Of a stretch of DNA of 15,982 nt, positions 14,541 through 15,982 are shown in pieces. The stretch spans positions 1 to 15,982 of the forward strand of contig CAAEFF010000036.1 in assembly GCA_900755085.1 (NCBI GenBank), given 5' to 3'. A program made the translations under genes and the position numbers. Position 1 is the first letter of the stretch, and the number at the start of each line of letters is the position of its first letter. The stretch is from an uncultured Streptococcus sp. GTDB lineage: Bacteria > Bacillota > Bacilli > Lactobacillales > Streptococcaceae. A model generated the notes under the pieces. That model ran no database searches. It had not been told where the DNA came from and saw only the letters and a program-made list of their open reading frames with translations.

Positions 14541-14546
14541 TATAAT
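14541..14546 (+). promoter_or_regulatory. orphan TATAAT box
   Basis: A perfect -10 hexamer in the 222-base gap between the lipoprotein remnant and the helicase gene. TTGACT abuts it directly, so it cannot serve as its -35, and no other -35 is visible. It would start a transcript near 14553. Confidence 0.3.
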
Positions 14547-14552
14547 AGGTTT

Positions 14553-14619
14553 ACAAGGAGACCTTTCTTCGTTATGAAATCAGTTGAAAAGCTGGGACAA
14601 TCTTGTCTCAGCTTTTTTT
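14553..14619 (+). ncRNA. possible short RNA between TATAAT and a terminator
   Basis: From the orphan TATAAT to the terminator gives a putative transcript of about 65 bases. It contains AAGGAG at 14555-14560 and a small AAGG/CCTT hairpin, then the terminator stem. No convincing protein is encoded. It does not match an RNA class I recognise; the terminator could simply serve upstream transcription. Confidence 0.2.
14588..14619 (+). terminator. terminator downstream of der and the lipoprotein remnant
   Basis: AAAGCTGGGACA (14588-14599) pairs over 12 positions with TGTCTCAGCTTT (14604-14615), loop ATCT, followed by a run of T. Strong intrinsic terminator closing the operon that began at nrdR. 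Confidence 0.9.
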
Positions 14620-14681
14620 ATCTAAAATGTGCTAAAATCCTTTCAAGATGATGACTATCTTTTCCTATTTTTCTATAGTTA

Positions 14682-14690
14682 TGGTATAAT
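14682..14690 (+). promoter_or_regulatory. extended -10 promoter of the SNF2 helicase gene
   Basis: TGGTATAAT (TATAAT at 14685-14690) 27 bases before the ATG. The -35 region (about 14661-14667) is poor, as is common for extended -10 promoters. Confidence 0.65.
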
Positions 14691-14716
14691 AAAGGGATGA
14701 ATTTAAGGTGGTAAAC

Positions 14717-15982
14717 ATGGCAAAATTAATCCCTGGGAAGGTTCGTTCACAAGGGAGCCTTCTCTATGAAGCTGGGAAAGTTTCCCTTCAGGAAGTAAAA
14801 GAAAAATACCTGTATTTTCGGGTGGAAGAAGAAAGCTTGCGGTACAGTTTGGATGACGATGCCGTTTTTTGTAGCTGTGCTTTCTTTCAAAAGAAAAAAT
14901 TCTGTACGCATCTAGCAGCTGTGGAAGCTTTTTTGAAGAATGATGACAGTGGGAAAGCAGCCCTTGCAAGTCTTGAAGAAGATGCCACTGCGACAGAGGA
15001 AACTCAGGAGAAGGTCTCTTTTGGAAGTTTATTTTTAGATCAGGTTCTTCCAAAAATCGAGAAAAAAGAAACCCGCTATGTCTTATCAGCCGTTGGGCAA
15101 GAGGATGAATACTCTGGTCATTTCTTGTGGACCCTTCGCATTCGGCGCTTGCCAGACGAACGTTCTTATGTGATTAGAGATGTGCTAGCTTTTTTGCAGA
15201 CCCTTCAAAAAGAAGGCCATTTTGCCATTGGCAAAAGTTATTATGAACCTATTTCTTACATAGAATTTGATGGGCCTAGCCAGGATGTGATCAATTTCCT
15301 ACAGGGCTTGGTCACAGATGGTGGATCGAAAGAGCAAGATTTCTTTCCAAATGCTGGGCGCCATCTTTATTTTTCACCTACTCTTTTTGAAGAAGCTGTA
15401 GAATTACTGATGAATTTGGATTCCTTCCTCTTGCAATACAGCATGTATGATTTTTCTGAAGTCTATTTTCAGGATGTCCATGGAGAGGAAGATCTCTTTC
15501 ATTTTCAGGTAGAAGACCATGGTGATTTTTACGAATTGATCATTACGGAGCCACAAGTGAAGGTTGTTGAGTCTGCTGTTTACCTGTTTCGAAATGGTGT
15601 CTTCTATCACCTGACGCCCCAACAGCGGACCTTATGGAGGGCCATCCAAGATCTTCCAATGGATCAGGATCGCAAAAAACGCCTGCATTTTGATCCAACG
15701 GACCAGACCAAACTTTCCTATAGTTTAAAAGAGTTCAAAAAACTGGGGCAAATAACAGCACCGACCAGCTTTTTAATCCACGATTTCACTTCAGAATTTC
15801 ATTTTGATCTAGCACAGGACCAGACTGTTTTACTAGATGTGGTTTTCCAATACCAGGATCGTGTGGTAACCACACGTGAGGAGCTCCTTAACCTTCCTTA
15901 TTCCAGTGATTTCGATAAGGAGCAAGAAGTCTTTTCAACCATGCTAGCAGCAGGGTTTACGGATGATTTTTCTTCTCAAAGA
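14717..15982 (+). CDS. SNF2-family helicase, N-terminal part with SWIM zinc finger (runs off the window)
   Basis: An open frame of 422 codons continues past the right edge with no stop. It starts MAKLIPGKVRSQG at ATG 14717, after AAGGTGG at a normal distance. A SWIM zinc finger is visible at Cys52, Cys54, Cys63 and His65 (FCSCAFF, FCTHLA). The rest of the visible part resembles the helicase-associated N-terminal region found before the SNF2 ATPase in bacterial SWIM/SNF2 proteins. The ATPase motifs (Walker A, DEGH-type box) should lie beyond the window and are not seen, so the helicase call rests on this N-terminal pattern. Family members are DNA-dependent translocases of unclear role, perhaps in transcription or repair. 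It has its own promoter behind a strong terminator, so it is a separate unit from the der operon. Confidence 0.8.
   Translation, partial: MAKLIPGKVRSQGSLLYEAGKVSLQEVKEKYLYFRVEEESLRYSLDDDAVFCSCAFFQKKKFCTHLAAVEAFLKNDDSGKAALASLEEDATATEETQEKVSFGSLFLDQVLPKIEKKETRYVLSAVGQEDEYSGHFLWTLRIRRLPDERSYVIRDVLAFLQTLQKEGHFAIGKSYYEPISYIEFDGPSQDVINFLQGLVTDGGSKEQDFFPNAGRHLYFSPTLFEEAVELLMNLDSFLLQYSMYDFSEVYFQDVHGEEDLFHFQVEDHGDFYELIITEPQVKVVESAVYLFRNGVFYHLTPQQRTLWRAIQDLPMDQDRKKRLHFDPTDQTKLSYSLKEFKKLGQITAPTSFLIHDFTSEFHFDLAQDQTVLLDVVFQYQDRVVTTREELLNLPYSSDFDKEQEVFSTMLAAGFTDDFSSQR

Noticed and set aside
2109..14564. GGAGACCT shared by the flotillin leader and the possible short RNA at 14557-14564
   Set aside because: The same 8-mer also occurs inside the PTS coding region, so it is not informative, and identical rather than complementary sequence does not suggest pairing.
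14574..14651. Small open frame of 25 codons (MKSVEKLGQS...) after an AAGGAG
   Set aside because: The terminator stem lies inside it, and the AAGGAG is 13 bases from the ATG, too far for a good start.
14703..15053. Minus-strand open frame of 116 codons
   Set aside because: It lies antisense within the SWIM/SNF2 coding region, has no family features, and is a shadow of that gene.

Overview
The window reads as a chromosomal segment of a Streptococcus, most likely a mitis/sanguinis/parasanguinis-type oral species; I cannot fix the species. The clues are low-to-moderate GC, strong AAGGAGG-type ribosome binding sites, many TGnTATAAT extended -10 promoters, a streptococcal RitR-type orphan regulator next to gnd, and the nrdR-dnaB-dnaI gene order. 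Most of it is core genome. I see no insertion sequence, prophage, CRISPR array, tRNA or rRNA.

Layout. Positions 1-132 are intergenic and hold three stem-loops in series. A minus-strand pair, DUF2200 then an Rgg-family regulator, overlaps by an ATGA and runs leftward from a promoter that faces the plus-strand yceD/DUF177 gene. Next come a stand-alone flotillin gene, then gnd and ritR (NADPH-producing pentose-phosphate enzyme plus an unphosphorylatable, cysteine-bearing regulator). A large glucose-type PTS permease (IIC-IIB-IIA) follows, with a strong promoter framed by two oppositely oriented LacI-family/CcpA-like operators, and then an endonuclease/exonuclease/phosphatase-family gene. From 9410 there is a tight run nrdR-dnaB-dnaI-nitroreductase with der close behind, joining dNTP-synthesis control, helicase loading and ribosome assembly. 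After der sits a lipoprotein gene broken by a -1 frameshift in an A7 tract, then a possible short RNA, then the 5' part of a SWIM/SNF2 helicase gene that runs off the right end.

Working together: gnd and ritR plausibly link NADPH/oxidative state to iron control; the PTS gene is carbon-source regulated; nrdR-dnaB-dnaI couple nucleotide supply to replication initiation.

I did not find a convincing undescribed multi-gene system. The points most worth a second look are the paired operators at the PTS gene, the Asn53/Cys128 configuration of RitR, the A7 frameshift lipoprotein, the coupled DUF2200-rgg pair, and the unexplained hairpins and possible short transcript in the intergenic spaces. Several CDS starts were moved downstream of the longest open frame because the longer start lies in or upstream of the promoter; these are stated per gene.
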